A DNA stretch of 5,387 nucleotides from positions 1 through 5,387 of the forward strand of contig DATKDQ010000011.1 of assembly GCA_035544635.1 (NCBI GenBank), read 5' to 3'. Made by a program: the position numbers and the translations under genes. Below, piece by piece: positions 1 through 5,387 of this stretch (positions within the stretch are counted from its first letter, which is position 1; each line of letters opens with the position of its first letter). Below the pieces are notes generated by a model. It did no database searches. It was not told the DNA's origin and saw only the letters and a program-made list of their open reading frames with translations. The stretch comes from DATAFT01 sp035544635. Its GTDB lineage: Bacteria; Acidobacteriota; Thermoanaerobaculia; Multivoradales; Multivoraceae.

Positions 1-581
1 TCGGCGAGCGCCCGCGCCTCGTCCATCAGGCGGTCGTGCGGGACCACCTTGCGCACCAGGCCCATCTCGCGGGCGGTCTCGGCGTCGACCCGCTCGCCGG
101 TGAGCAGCAGCTCCATCGCGGCCTGCCAGCCGACGAAGCGAGGCATGCGCACCGCGCCCTGGATGGTCGGCACGCCGAGCAGCACCTCGGGGAAGCCGAA
201 CTCGGCGCGCTCGCTCGCGATCACGAAGTCGCAGGCGGCCACCAGGGTCAGGCCGAAGCCCAGGGCATAGCCGTTGACGGCGGCGATCAACGGCTTCCAG
301 ATCTCGAGCCCGTTCTCGAGCGAGGTGAGGCCGGGCACCTCCCAGAACGAGTGCTCGACGGCGTCGCCGGCTCCGCCTTCCTTGAGGTCGGCCCCGGCGC
401 AGAACGCGCGGCCGGCCCCGGTGACGATCCCCACCCAGGCCTCGTCGTCGTCGCGCAGGCGGACCCACGCCGCGTTGAGATCGGCGCGCAGCTCGGCATT
501 GACCGCGTTCATGGCGTGCGGCCGGTTGTAGGTGAGGGTCGCGACGTGGCCGGTGCGCTGGTAGAGGACGGTGTCTGGCAC
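1..581 (-). CDS. Crotonase (enoyl-CoA hydratase/isomerase) family protein, C-terminus cut by window edge
   Basis: Crotonase-fold enzymes act on acyl-CoA thioesters in the cytoplasm (hydration, isomerisation, hydrolysis and related reactions). The frame reads 193 residues from a GTG at 579-581; the family is usually about 260, so roughly 65 C-terminal residues lie left of the window. The start is supported by an AAGGAGG sequence five bases upstream and by the usual short distance to the first strand. Visible signatures are NRPHAMNAV (19-27), the oxyanion-hole segment FCAGADLKE (60-68), NGYALGFGLTL (103-113), FGFPEVLLG (128-136) and the TGERVDAETAREMGLV helix (161-176). The second catalytic glutamate of classical hydratases aligns with E132, but the first aligns with T112, and the usual GGG is GFG. 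A classical hydratase role is therefore doubtful; an isomerase or another crotonase activity is possible. Third positions are almost all G or C (about 7 of 193 end in A or T). Family call is firm, substrate unknown. Confidence 0.93.
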   Translation of the reverse strand, partial: MPDTVLYQRTGHVATLTYNRPHAMNAVNAELRADLNAAWVRLRDDDEAWVGIVTGAGRAFCAGADLKEGGAGDAVEHSFWEVPGLTSLENGLEIWKPLIAAVNGYALGFGLTLVAACDFVIASERAEFGFPEVLLGVPTIQGAVRMPRFVGWQAAMELLLTGERVDAETAREMGLVRKVVPHDRLMDEARALA

Positions 582-586
582 GAACG

Positions 587-593
587 CCTCCTT
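587..593 (-). promoter_or_regulatory. Ribosome binding site of the crotonase gene
   Basis: The minus strand reads AAGGAGG, a near-perfect Shine-Dalgarno sequence, followed by five bases and a GTG. It decides the start at 581 because the frame has no ATG until codon 24, inside the conserved NRPHAMNAV segment. No convincing sigma-70 promoter is visible upstream between 594 and 679. Confidence 0.85.
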
Positions 594-679
594 GTCGATG
601 CTCCTCGGGTTTCTCGGTGCAGCTCGGAGGGAAGAATGCCATCAACGCCTGATTCGTCCCTCGCGCCCGGGGCGCTGCG

Positions 680-751
680 TCACTCGCTGCGCAGCAGCTC
701 GGCCGGGTCGACTCGAGCCGCCCTCCGAGCCGGCAGCCAACTGGCAGCAAG
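680..751 (-). pseudogene. Relic of the C-terminus of an FtsX/MacB-type ABC transporter permease
   Basis: The last 23 codons before a TGA at 680-682 encode LAAS followed by WLPARRAARVDPAELLRSE. This is the standard C-terminal signature of FtsX-like permeases of MacB-type export systems, including the large acidobacterial orphan permeases: the end of the last membrane helix, then LPARRAxRVDPxxxLRxE. Such proteins are about 400 to 900 residues, but here the similarity stops abruptly at about 751. Upstream in the same frame the sequence (GETRASG and further) is hydrophilic and unlike the preceding membrane helix, and the other two frames do not restore it. A short GC-rich inverted repeat (663-675) follows the stop. 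I read it as the 3' scar of a permease gene cut off by an insertion or deletion. Nothing else is recognisable in 594-679 or 752-816. The motif is distinctive but short, so a chance match is not fully excluded. Confidence 0.6.
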
Positions 752-816
752 TCCCGAGGCTCTCGTCTCGCCAATGGATTCGCCGTGGGCAGTGTGCGGC
801 GCGCCGGCGCCTCCCG

Positions 817-1251
817 CTAGAGGGGCTTTCGATAGCGAACGGCTCGCTCGACCTCGAGGAAGCCGATGTGCTCGTGTGCGCGGTGACTGAGGGTGTTCTC
901 CAACAGAGCATCGGAGGCGAGCTCCGTCAGTCCACGCTCGCGGGCCCACGTCTCCACCGCCTCGACGAGACGTCGCCCGACGCTCTTGCGCCGCAGGTCG
1001 GTGTCGACATACCAACCCTCGAGGAACGCGACCGGACTGCTCTCACATCCATCCGCGTAGGGGCGAGTGCCGGCCTCGGCAAACCCACCGAGGCCACCAG
1101 CGGGACGGACTGCCACGAACACGGAAGTGTCCGCCCGCGCCAACCACTCGTGCATCTCGGCCTCGTGAGCCCGCGGATCCTCGGGCCACAGGGCACACCG
1201 CAGGCGAAGCCATTCATCCCAGTCAGCGCGCTGCAGCGCTCGCACGATCAT
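817..1251 (-). CDS. aac(6'): GNAT acetyltransferase, aminoglycoside 6'-N-acetyltransferase (AAC(6')) like
   Basis: This is a complete 144-residue GNAT-fold protein, the usual length of AAC(6')-I enzymes, which transfer acetyl from acetyl-CoA to the 6'-amino group of aminoglycosides in the cytoplasm. The order of motifs matches that family: LRCALWPEDP (17-26), GFAEAGTRPYADGCESSPVA (56-75) running into FLEGWYVD (76-83), the acetyl-CoA pyrophosphate loop LRRKSVGRRL (86-95), ELASDALLENTLSHRAH (110-126) and the ending GFLEVERAVRYRK (130-142). In the loop the first glycine of R-x-x-G-x-G is serine (S90). The ATG at 1249-1251 overlaps the stop of the degraded nucleotidyltransferase frame (ATGA), and no good Shine-Dalgarno sequence precedes it, so expression may rely on coupling or be weak. 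About 34 of 144 codons end in A or T, far more than in neighbouring genes, which suggests transfer from another genome. Whether aminoglycosides are the true substrate cannot be told from sequence; many chromosomal relatives have unknown amine substrates. Confidence 0.85.
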   Translation of the reverse strand: MIVRALQRADWDEWLRLRCALWPEDPRAHEAEMHEWLARADTSVFVAVRPAGGLGGFAEAGTRPYADGCESSPVAFLEGWYVDTDLRRKSVGRRLVEAVETWARERGLTELASDALLENTLSHRAHEHIGFLEVERAVRYRKPL

Positions 1252-1442
1252 CGCAACTTCGCTTGGTGCGATGCGGCTCGTCTCGCCTTTCCGTAGCGCC
1301 GAGGGGGCACCAGGTCGATCGGCGCTCGCGTCGCCGCGGCGATGTCGGCGCGAAGCCGCAAGCGCTCGTCGAGCTCGAGGGGCGGGACCGCGACGACCGC
1401 CAAGTCTACGTCCACGACCTCTTCACGCCGCTCCCGCCCTCC
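1248..1442 (-). pseudogene. Degraded MNT-type minimal nucleotidyltransferase (MntA-like) fragment
   Basis: The frame running from just after the propeller gene's stop to a TGA at 1248-1250 contains a nucleotidyltransferase core: GGRERREEVV, then DVDLAVVAVPPLELDERL, then RLRADIAAATRAPIDLV. This matches the G-S-x(about 10)-D-x-D catalytic region and the following strand-helix-strand (ending in a P-V/I-D-L-V strand) of small MNT proteins. In MntA/HepT pairs these are the AMP-transferring antitoxin. Proteins of this type are about 100 to 140 residues with a helix before the GS motif; here no start codon precedes the motif, the serine is glycine, and the spacer to DVD is two residues short. After the IDLV strand the sequence becomes basic and unlike the family. 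The first possible start (GTG at 1413-1415) would begin right at DVD, giving only 55 residues. I see no HepT toxin gene nearby. It is best read as a remnant truncated at both ends. A sequencing frameshift is less likely because no other frame supplies the missing parts. Confidence 0.6.
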
Positions 1443-1463
1443 GGCGTAGCGCCCCGGGGGATG

Positions 1464-1485
1464 GCGCCGCGACTCTTGGCGGCGC
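1464..1485 (-). terminator. Stem-loop just after the propeller gene, possible terminator
   Basis: On the minus strand GCGCCGC, an eight-base loop and GCGGCGC form a perfect 7-bp GC stem starting five bases after the propeller gene's stop codon. No run of T follows (the next bases are CATCCCCC), so it is not a classical intrinsic terminator. It could stabilise the 3' end of the peptidase-propeller transcript or be a by-product of high GC content. Confidence 0.3.
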
Positions 1486-1490
1486 TCGGC

Positions 1491-2792
1491 TCAGCGCGCG
1501 GAGCCGCCCGACGGCGCGCTCTGGTCGCGGAGGCAGTACAGGCTGTGCTCGGTGCGCAGGAAGAGCCTGCCGTGAGACACCGCGATCGAGGACAGGGTGT
1601 AGCCGTCGAGCCGGTTCTCGGCCAGCACCTCGAACTCCGGACCGGCGCGCATCACCGTGGTCAAGCCCTCCTCGTTGGTGACGTAGACCTTGCCGTCGGC
1701 GATCACCGGCGACGCGCTGTAGGTGCCGGGGGCCACGCGCTGGTCGACCCATACCGGCTCGCCGGTCTCTACCCGGTAGCAGGAGATCGTTCCCTGGTCG
1801 CGCAGCACGTAGAGATGCTCGCCGTCGGTGGCGGGGGTCGGCACATCGGGGCCCCGCTCGAGCGACCAGGCGAGGTGGCTCGCCGTCACGTCGCCGCTGC
1901 CTCCCGCCCGGTAGACCAGGAAGGGCGACACGCGCGACGGCACGAAGATGAGGTCGCCCGACACCACCGGCGAGGCCACGACGCGGTACATCGGAGCGTC
2001 GCTGGGGTTGAGCCCGCCGCCGCGCCACAGCTCCCTGCCGGTCTTGGGATCGTGGCCGGTCACGTAGTTGCCGCCGCTCACGACGATCTGAGTGCCGGCC
2101 GCGGTCTCGAGCCGGGCGGGGGTGGTGTAGGCGTCGGGCGACTCGGCCTTGGCGTCGGTCGGCCGCTCGACGTGCCACCGGGTCTCGCCGGTGACGCCGT
2201 CGAGCGCGATCACGTACGAGGGATCGTCGGTCTTCATCCCGTGGAGCACCTGGACCACCAGCAGGTCGTCGAGCAGCAGGGGCGACGAGGCGTACCCCCA
2301 GTTGAGACCGAACTTCCCGTGGTCGGCCACCAGGTTGCGCGCCCACAGCTCCTTGCCCGCGAAGTCGAACGCCTTCACCACTCCGGTGCCGGTGAGCACC
2401 CACACCCGCTCGCCGTCGGTCACCGGCGAGGGCGACGACATGTTCTGCTTGCGGGTCAGCACGTTCTCTGCTCCGAGCCTGCTCTTCCACAGCACCTCAC
2501 CGCGGTCGCGGTCGACCGCCCACAGCCAGAGCTCGTCGCCGTCGCCCACGCTGAGGAAGACGTGGCGCTCCCAGATGATCGGGGTCGACCCCGACCGCGC
2601 CGGCATGGCGAGCTTCCAGGCGACGTTCTCGGTCTCCGACCAGCGCACCGGCAGGCCGGTCTCGGCGCTCGCTCCGGTCGCCGCCGGGCCGCGCCACTGC
2701 GGCCAGTTGTCGGCGCCCACCGCGGAGGAGGCTCCGAGGAAGACACCGGCGAGGATCATGGCGATGGTTTCCCTCACGGCGGTTTCCCTCAC
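1491..2792 (-). CDS. Exported PQQ-like (BamB-type) beta-propeller repeat protein
   Basis: This 433-residue protein has a signal peptide: a charged start (R2, E3, R7, E8), a hydrophobic stretch at about 10-22 and a likely signal peptidase I site after A27 (AVGA then DNW). There is no lipobox cysteine, so unlike BamB it should be periplasmic or secreted rather than a lipoprotein. Mature sequence begins NWPQWRGP, typical of a family common in Acidobacteriota and Planctomycetes. Propeller blades are marked by repeated D-x-x-x-G-x-x-x-W-type motifs: WAVDRDRGEVLW (91-102), AFDFAGKELW (141-150), ALDGVTGETRW (196-206), GHDPKTGRELW (246-256) and CYRVETGEPVW (339-349). Between them are SSPxPVxDG/ASPVxxG strands (119-127, 273-279, 361-367), with a final blade around LYCLRD (418-423). 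The fold gives a protein-binding scaffold or, rarely, a quinoprotein enzyme; no PQQ-binding dehydrogenase residues or heme motif are seen. The GTG start at 2790-2792 has GAAGGGGG six bases upstream. It follows the M16 peptidase stop by 27 bases, suggesting co-transcription. Confidence 0.88.
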   Translation of the reverse strand: MRETAVRETIAMILAGVFLGASSAVGADNWPQWRGPAATGASAETGLPVRWSETENVAWKLAMPARSGSTPIIWERHVFLSVGDGDELWLWAVDRDRGEVLWKSRLGAENVLTRKQNMSSPSPVTDGERVWVLTGTGVVKAFDFAGKELWARNLVADHGKFGLNWGYASSPLLLDDLLVVQVLHGMKTDDPSYVIALDGVTGETRWHVERPTDAKAESPDAYTTPARLETAAGTQIVVSGGNYVTGHDPKTGRELWRGGGLNPSDAPMYRVVASPVVSGDLIFVPSRVSPFLVYRAGGSGDVTASHLAWSLERGPDVPTPATDGEHLYVLRDQGTISCYRVETGEPVWVDQRVAPGTYSASPVIADGKVYVTNEEGLTTVMRAGPEFEVLAENRLDGYTLSSIAVSHGRLFLRTEHSLYCLRDQSAPSGGSAR

Positions 2793-2798
2793 GGCGGT
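2766..2798. repeat. Perfect 15-bp tandem duplication at the propeller gene start
   Basis: TTCCCTCACGGCGGT (plus strand) occurs twice in direct succession at 2769-2783 and 2784-2798, with a further partial ggt at 2766-2768. Read on the minus strand each unit contains a GTG codon and a purine-rich GAGGGAA. The repeat length is divisible by three, so it adds five residues (the protein begins MRETA then VRET) without shifting frame. Confidence 0.95.
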
Positions 2799-2806
2799 CC
2801 CCCTTC
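2799..2806 (-). promoter_or_regulatory. Ribosome binding site of the propeller gene
   Basis: The minus strand reads GAAGGGGG, six bases before the GTG at 2792. The downstream GTG at 2775-2777 has its own GAGGGAA (2784-2790) at the same six-base spacing, and the ATG at 2757-2759 has a GAGGGAA nine bases upstream, so the start is ambiguous. The first GTG is preferred because its site is best and because starting at the ATG would leave the signal peptide without a positively charged n-region. Confidence 0.6.
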
Positions 2807-2819
2807 TTCGATGCGGTGC

Positions 2820-5387
2820 TCAGCGCGACGACGCGGGCGCGGGCGCCATGCGCTCGGGCAGGAGCGCCACCTGGACGTAGTTCTTCTCGTCGAGATACCG
2901 CCGGGCGGCGTCGCGGATGTCCTCCGACGCGAGGCCGGCAATCCAGGTCTCGAGGTCGAGGATCTGCCCTGGGTCCTCCCGGTGCAGGTCGTAGAACCGG
3001 AGCGTCGAGAGCCAGAACCCATTCTCCTCGAGGTCGGTCTCGCGCTGGCGGCGCTGCGTCTCCTTGATCTTGGTGAGGAGATCGGCGGGAACGCCCTTCT
3101 CCTTGATTCGATGGATCTCGGAGAAGACGCGCTCCACCAGCTCGTCGATCCGCTCGGGCGCGCATCCGAACGAGATGGTCACTCCATAGCGCGCGCGGGG
3201 GTAGAGCGACGTCGAGCTCGAGGCGCGAACGCCGTAGGTCCCGCCGAGATCCTCGCGCAGGCTCTCCCGGAGCCGGATCGACAGCGCCTCCGCCATCGAG
3301 GCGAGGTAGTACCGGTTGGCGCGCGACCATTCGAGCTCGCCGTCCCACACGATCCGGACCTGGCTCTTCTCCTCGAGCCCGCGATAGACCCGCTCCACCA
3401 CCACGCCGCGCGGCGGCACCACGCCGATGTCGCGGAAAGTCTCGGCGCGGCCGTTCGAGGGCAGATTGCCGAGGTACCTGCGAGCCAGCGCCTCGAGCTC
3501 GCCGAGCTCGAACGCGCCGACGAAGAAGAAGGTGGAGTCGCCGAGGTCGGCGAAGCGATCGGCGTAGATGCGATACGAGCGCTCGAGGTCGAGCTCGTCC
3601 AGGAGCTCGGAGGTGAACGGCCGCCGGCGCGCATGACCCTGCGACAGGATCTCGCTCAGCCGGTCCTCATAGACGGTCTCCGGGCGCGCCTCGCGGTTGG
3701 CCACGATCCCCTTCATGCGCGCGCGGTAGGAGTCGAACGCCTCGGCGTCCTTGCGCGGCGCGGTGGCGTAGAGGTACACCAGTTGGAACAGGGTCTCGAG
3801 GTCCTCGGGCGAGGCGCCGCCCGAGAGACCCTCGGTGAGCTCGGAGATCGAGGGCGTCACCGACACCACCTTCCCGGTGAGCGCCTTCTGCAGCTCGATC
3901 AGCCCGAACTCCCCGACGCCGCTGAGCGCGGTGATCGCGTCGGCCGTGATCGCCGGCACCCAGTCCTCGTCGGCGACCAGCGAGTGCCCACCCAGGCTGT
4001 AGGCGCTGAACAGCACCTGATCGTTCTTGAAGTCGGTGGGCTTGGCGATCACGCGCACACCGTTGGCGAGCTTCCACTCGGTGGTGCCGAGGTCGTCGCG
4101 CCGCTTGCGCTCGAGGACCTCGACCGGCTCGAGCTCGGCCGCGAGCAGCGGCCCGTCCGTCACCTTGTCGATCCACGGCTCGATGTCGAGCGCGGCGACG
4201 CGCTCGAAGGTCGCGAGCAGCGCCTGCTCGGTGGGCTTCTCCACCGCGCTCTCGGGTCCGGCGACCAGGATGACGCGGTTGGTCTCCTTAAGGAAGCTCT
4301 CGGCCAGGCGGTTCACCTCCTGGAGCGGGATCCCGGGCACCAGCCGCCGCGCGAGCTCCGCCTCGAACTCGATCCCGGGGATCGGCTCGTCGTCGAGGAA
4401 GTTGCCGACGTACTCGCTGGCGAAGGAGCGGGAATGGGTCTTGTCGCGCTCGCGCAGCGCCTGCTCGTAAGAGCGCAGGAGCGCCGTCTTCTCACGCTCG
4501 AGCTCGCTCGCTAGGAACCCGTGGCGCCGCGCCCGCTGGGCCTCGACCAGAAGAGTCTCGAGCCCGCGGTCGAGACCGCCGTCCTCGACCGTGGCCGACA
4601 GCATGTTCACGTCCTTGGTGCGCACCATCGAGCCGCCGCTGGCGGAGGCGCCGAGGAAAGGCGGCGCCGCCTCCTGACGGCGCTCGGCGAGGCGGCCGTC
4701 GAGCATCGCGAAGAAGAGCGCCTCGACCAGGGCGCGACGGTAGTCGCCCACCGTTCCCTCGGGGTCGCGATCGCGCTTCCACGCGATCGATACCGAGGTG
4801 CGCTGGAGCTCGTGATCGCTGACGATCGAGAACAGGGTCTGGTCGTGATCCGGCACCTCGGCCTCGATCCGCGGGCGCGGCTCGGCCGGCGGGCGCAGCT
4901 TCGCGAAGCGCTCACGCACCATCTTCTCGACCTCGGCGGCATCGAAGTCGCCGACGGCGACGATCGCCTGGAGGTCGGGCCGATACCAGTCGCGATAGAA
5001 GCGCCGGAGCTCGTCGTGCGGGAACGACTGGAGCACCTCGACCTTGCCGATCGGCAGCCGTTCGGCGTAGCGCGAGCCCTTGAACAGCACCGGGAACTGC
5101 TGATCCTGCACGCGCGCGCCCGCGCCGCGGCGGCCGCGCCACTCCTCGATCACCACGCCGCGCTCCCGGTCGATCTCCTCCCCCGCGAACGTGATGCCCT
5201 GGGCCCAGTCCTCGAGGATGTCGAGGCCGCGCTCGAGGATGGCCGGGTCGGTGGGCACCTGCAGCATGTACACGGTCTGATCGAAGCCGGTGTAGGCGTT
5301 GAGATCGGGGCCGAAGCGCATGCCGATGCCTTCGAGGTAGTCGACCAGCTCCTGGCGCTCGAACCGCCGCGTGCCGTTGAACGCCAT
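2820..5387 (-). CDS. M16 family zinc metallopeptidase (PqqL-like), N-terminus beyond window edge
   Basis: M16 peptidases are clam-shaped zinc proteases cutting small proteins and peptides, and the PqqL subgroup is periplasmic. Here 855 residues are visible. The leading MAFNGT corresponds to the residues right after the HxxEH zinc motif (as in HFLEHMxFNGT), so the first ATG is internal and the gene runs past the right edge. Adding the missing 80 to 100 residues gives the roughly 930-950 expected for two fused M16 modules. Other marks are FGPDLNAYTGFDQTVY (25-40), typical of PqqL; ERGVVIEEWR (75-84), whose E82 (or E75) supplies the third zinc ligand; ERLPIGKVEVLQSF (109-122); and FYRDWYRPDLQAIVAVGDFD (130-149). 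The second module starts near 437 (EWKLANGVRVIAKP). It lacks HxxEH where expected (DAITALSGVG, 483-492) and is therefore inactive. It carries RxxxxxxY (R711, Y718), which binds substrate carbonyls. The start, signal peptide and promoter cannot be seen. The propeller gene follows after 27 bases. Substrate unknown. Confidence 0.93.
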   Translation of the reverse strand: MAFNGTRRFERQELVDYLEGIGMRFGPDLNAYTGFDQTVYMLQVPTDPAILERGLDILEDWAQGITFAGEEIDRERGVVIEEWRGRRGAGARVQDQQFPVLFKGSRYAERLPIGKVEVLQSFPHDELRRFYRDWYRPDLQAIVAVGDFDAAEVEKMVRERFAKLRPPAEPRPRIEAEVPDHDQTLFSIVSDHELQRTSVSIAWKRDRDPEGTVGDYRRALVEALFFAMLDGRLAERRQEAAPPFLGASASGGSMVRTKDVNMLSATVEDGGLDRGLETLLVEAQRARRHGFLASELEREKTALLRSYEQALRERDKTHSRSFASEYVGNFLDDEPIPGIEFEAELARRLVPGIPLQEVNRLAESFLKETNRVILVAGPESAVEKPTEQALLATFERVAALDIEPWIDKVTDGPLLAAELEPVEVLERKRRDDLGTTEWKLANGVRVIAKPTDFKNDQVLFSAYSLGGHSLVADEDWVPAITADAITALSGVGEFGLIELQKALTGKVVSVTPSISELTEGLSGGASPEDLETLFQLVYLYATAPRKDAEAFDSYRARMKGIVANREARPETVYEDRLSEILSQGHARRRPFTSELLDELDLERSYRIYADRFADLGDSTFFFVGAFELGELEALARRYLGNLPSNGRAETFRDIGVVPPRGVVVERVYRGLEEKSQVRIVWDGELEWSRANRYYLASMAEALSIRLRESLREDLGGTYGVRASSSTSLYPRARYGVTISFGCAPERIDELVERVFSEIHRIKEKGVPADLLTKIKETQRRQRETDLEENGFWLSTLRFYDLHREDPGQILDLETWIAGLASEDIRDAARRYLDEKNYVQVALLPERMAPAPASSR

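Noticed and set aside
610..660. Sigma-54 or sigma-70 promoter for the crotonase (minus-strand TTGATGGCATTC region)
   Set aside because: The TGGCAT is not followed by TTGC at the right spacing, and no -10-like hexamer lies at a suitable distance from TTGATG.
582..816. Integron attC site or transposon inverted repeat beside the acetyltransferase
   Set aside because: No GTTRRRY/RYYYAAC core pair or matching terminal repeats were found by eye; only short GC-rich palindromes typical of this base composition are present.
36..890. A 284-codon plus-strand frame at the left end
   Set aside because: It is antisense to the crotonase and continues into the spacer; the product is rich in H, R, G and A with no family motif, whereas the minus-strand frame has the full crotonase signature.
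571..1296. A 241-codon plus-strand frame across the acetyltransferase
   Set aside because: It lies antisense to the AAC(6')-like gene and both remnants, and has no recognisable domain.
1423..2490. A 355-codon minus-strand frame overlapping the propeller gene in another phase
   Set aside because: It is a low-complexity, arginine- and alanine-rich shadow of the propeller gene without motifs.
1263..4514. A 1083-codon open frame on the plus strand across the propeller and peptidase genes
   Set aside because: It is antisense to two genes with clear family motifs, runs through their intergenic gap, and its product is a low-complexity mix of R, G, H, E and L without domain signatures. Long antisense frames are expected when sense codons nearly always end in G or C.
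5385..5387. ATG at the right edge as the true start of the M16 peptidase
   Set aside because: The residues after it (AFNGT) are those that follow the HxxEH zinc motif in the family, so this methionine is internal and the gene begins outside the window.

Overview
The window is about 5.4 kb of very GC-rich bacterial DNA. All recognisable genes lie on the minus strand, so they are described here from right to left. The undisturbed genes use almost only G or C at third codon positions. A secreted PQQ-like propeller starting with an NWPQWRGP motif, a PqqL-like M16 peptidase and the tail of an acidobacterial-type FtsX/MacB permease together suggest a Gram-negative bacterium of the Acidobacteriota, Gemmatimonadota, Myxococcota or 'Eisenbacteria' kind. 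That placement is inference, and no gene here fixes the phylum.

Region 2820-5387 holds most of a two-module M16 (pitrilysin/insulinase, PqqL-like) zinc peptidase. Its true N-terminus and the HxxEH zinc motif lie just past the right edge of the window. Only 27 bases downstream, 1491-2792 encodes an exported PQQ-like beta-propeller protein, probably in the same transcript. Its start sits in a perfect 15-bp tandem duplication that also duplicates the GTG start codon and a Shine-Dalgarno-like sequence.

Region 582-1490 looks like a patched or decaying accessory segment. It contains a frame without an N-terminus that encodes the core of a MntA-like minimal nucleotidyltransferase (1248-1442). The ATGA overlap at its end leads directly into an intact 144-residue GNAT acetyltransferase resembling aminoglycoside 6'-N-acetyltransferases (817-1251). 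Downstream is a 24-codon relic of the C-terminus of an FtsX/MacB-type permease (680-751). The acetyltransferase has clearly more A/T-ending codons than its neighbours, which fits horizontal acquisition.

Region 1-581 is the N-terminal three quarters of a crotonase (enoyl-CoA hydratase/isomerase superfamily) gene, with a GTG start and a strong ribosome binding site. It lacks the first of the two catalytic glutamates of classical hydratases. The genes do not form one obvious pathway: the peptidase and propeller are a plausible envelope operon, the acetyltransferase looks like an isolated insertion, and the crotonase belongs to acyl-CoA metabolism. I saw no RNA gene, CRISPR array, insertion sequence or clear new multi-gene system.
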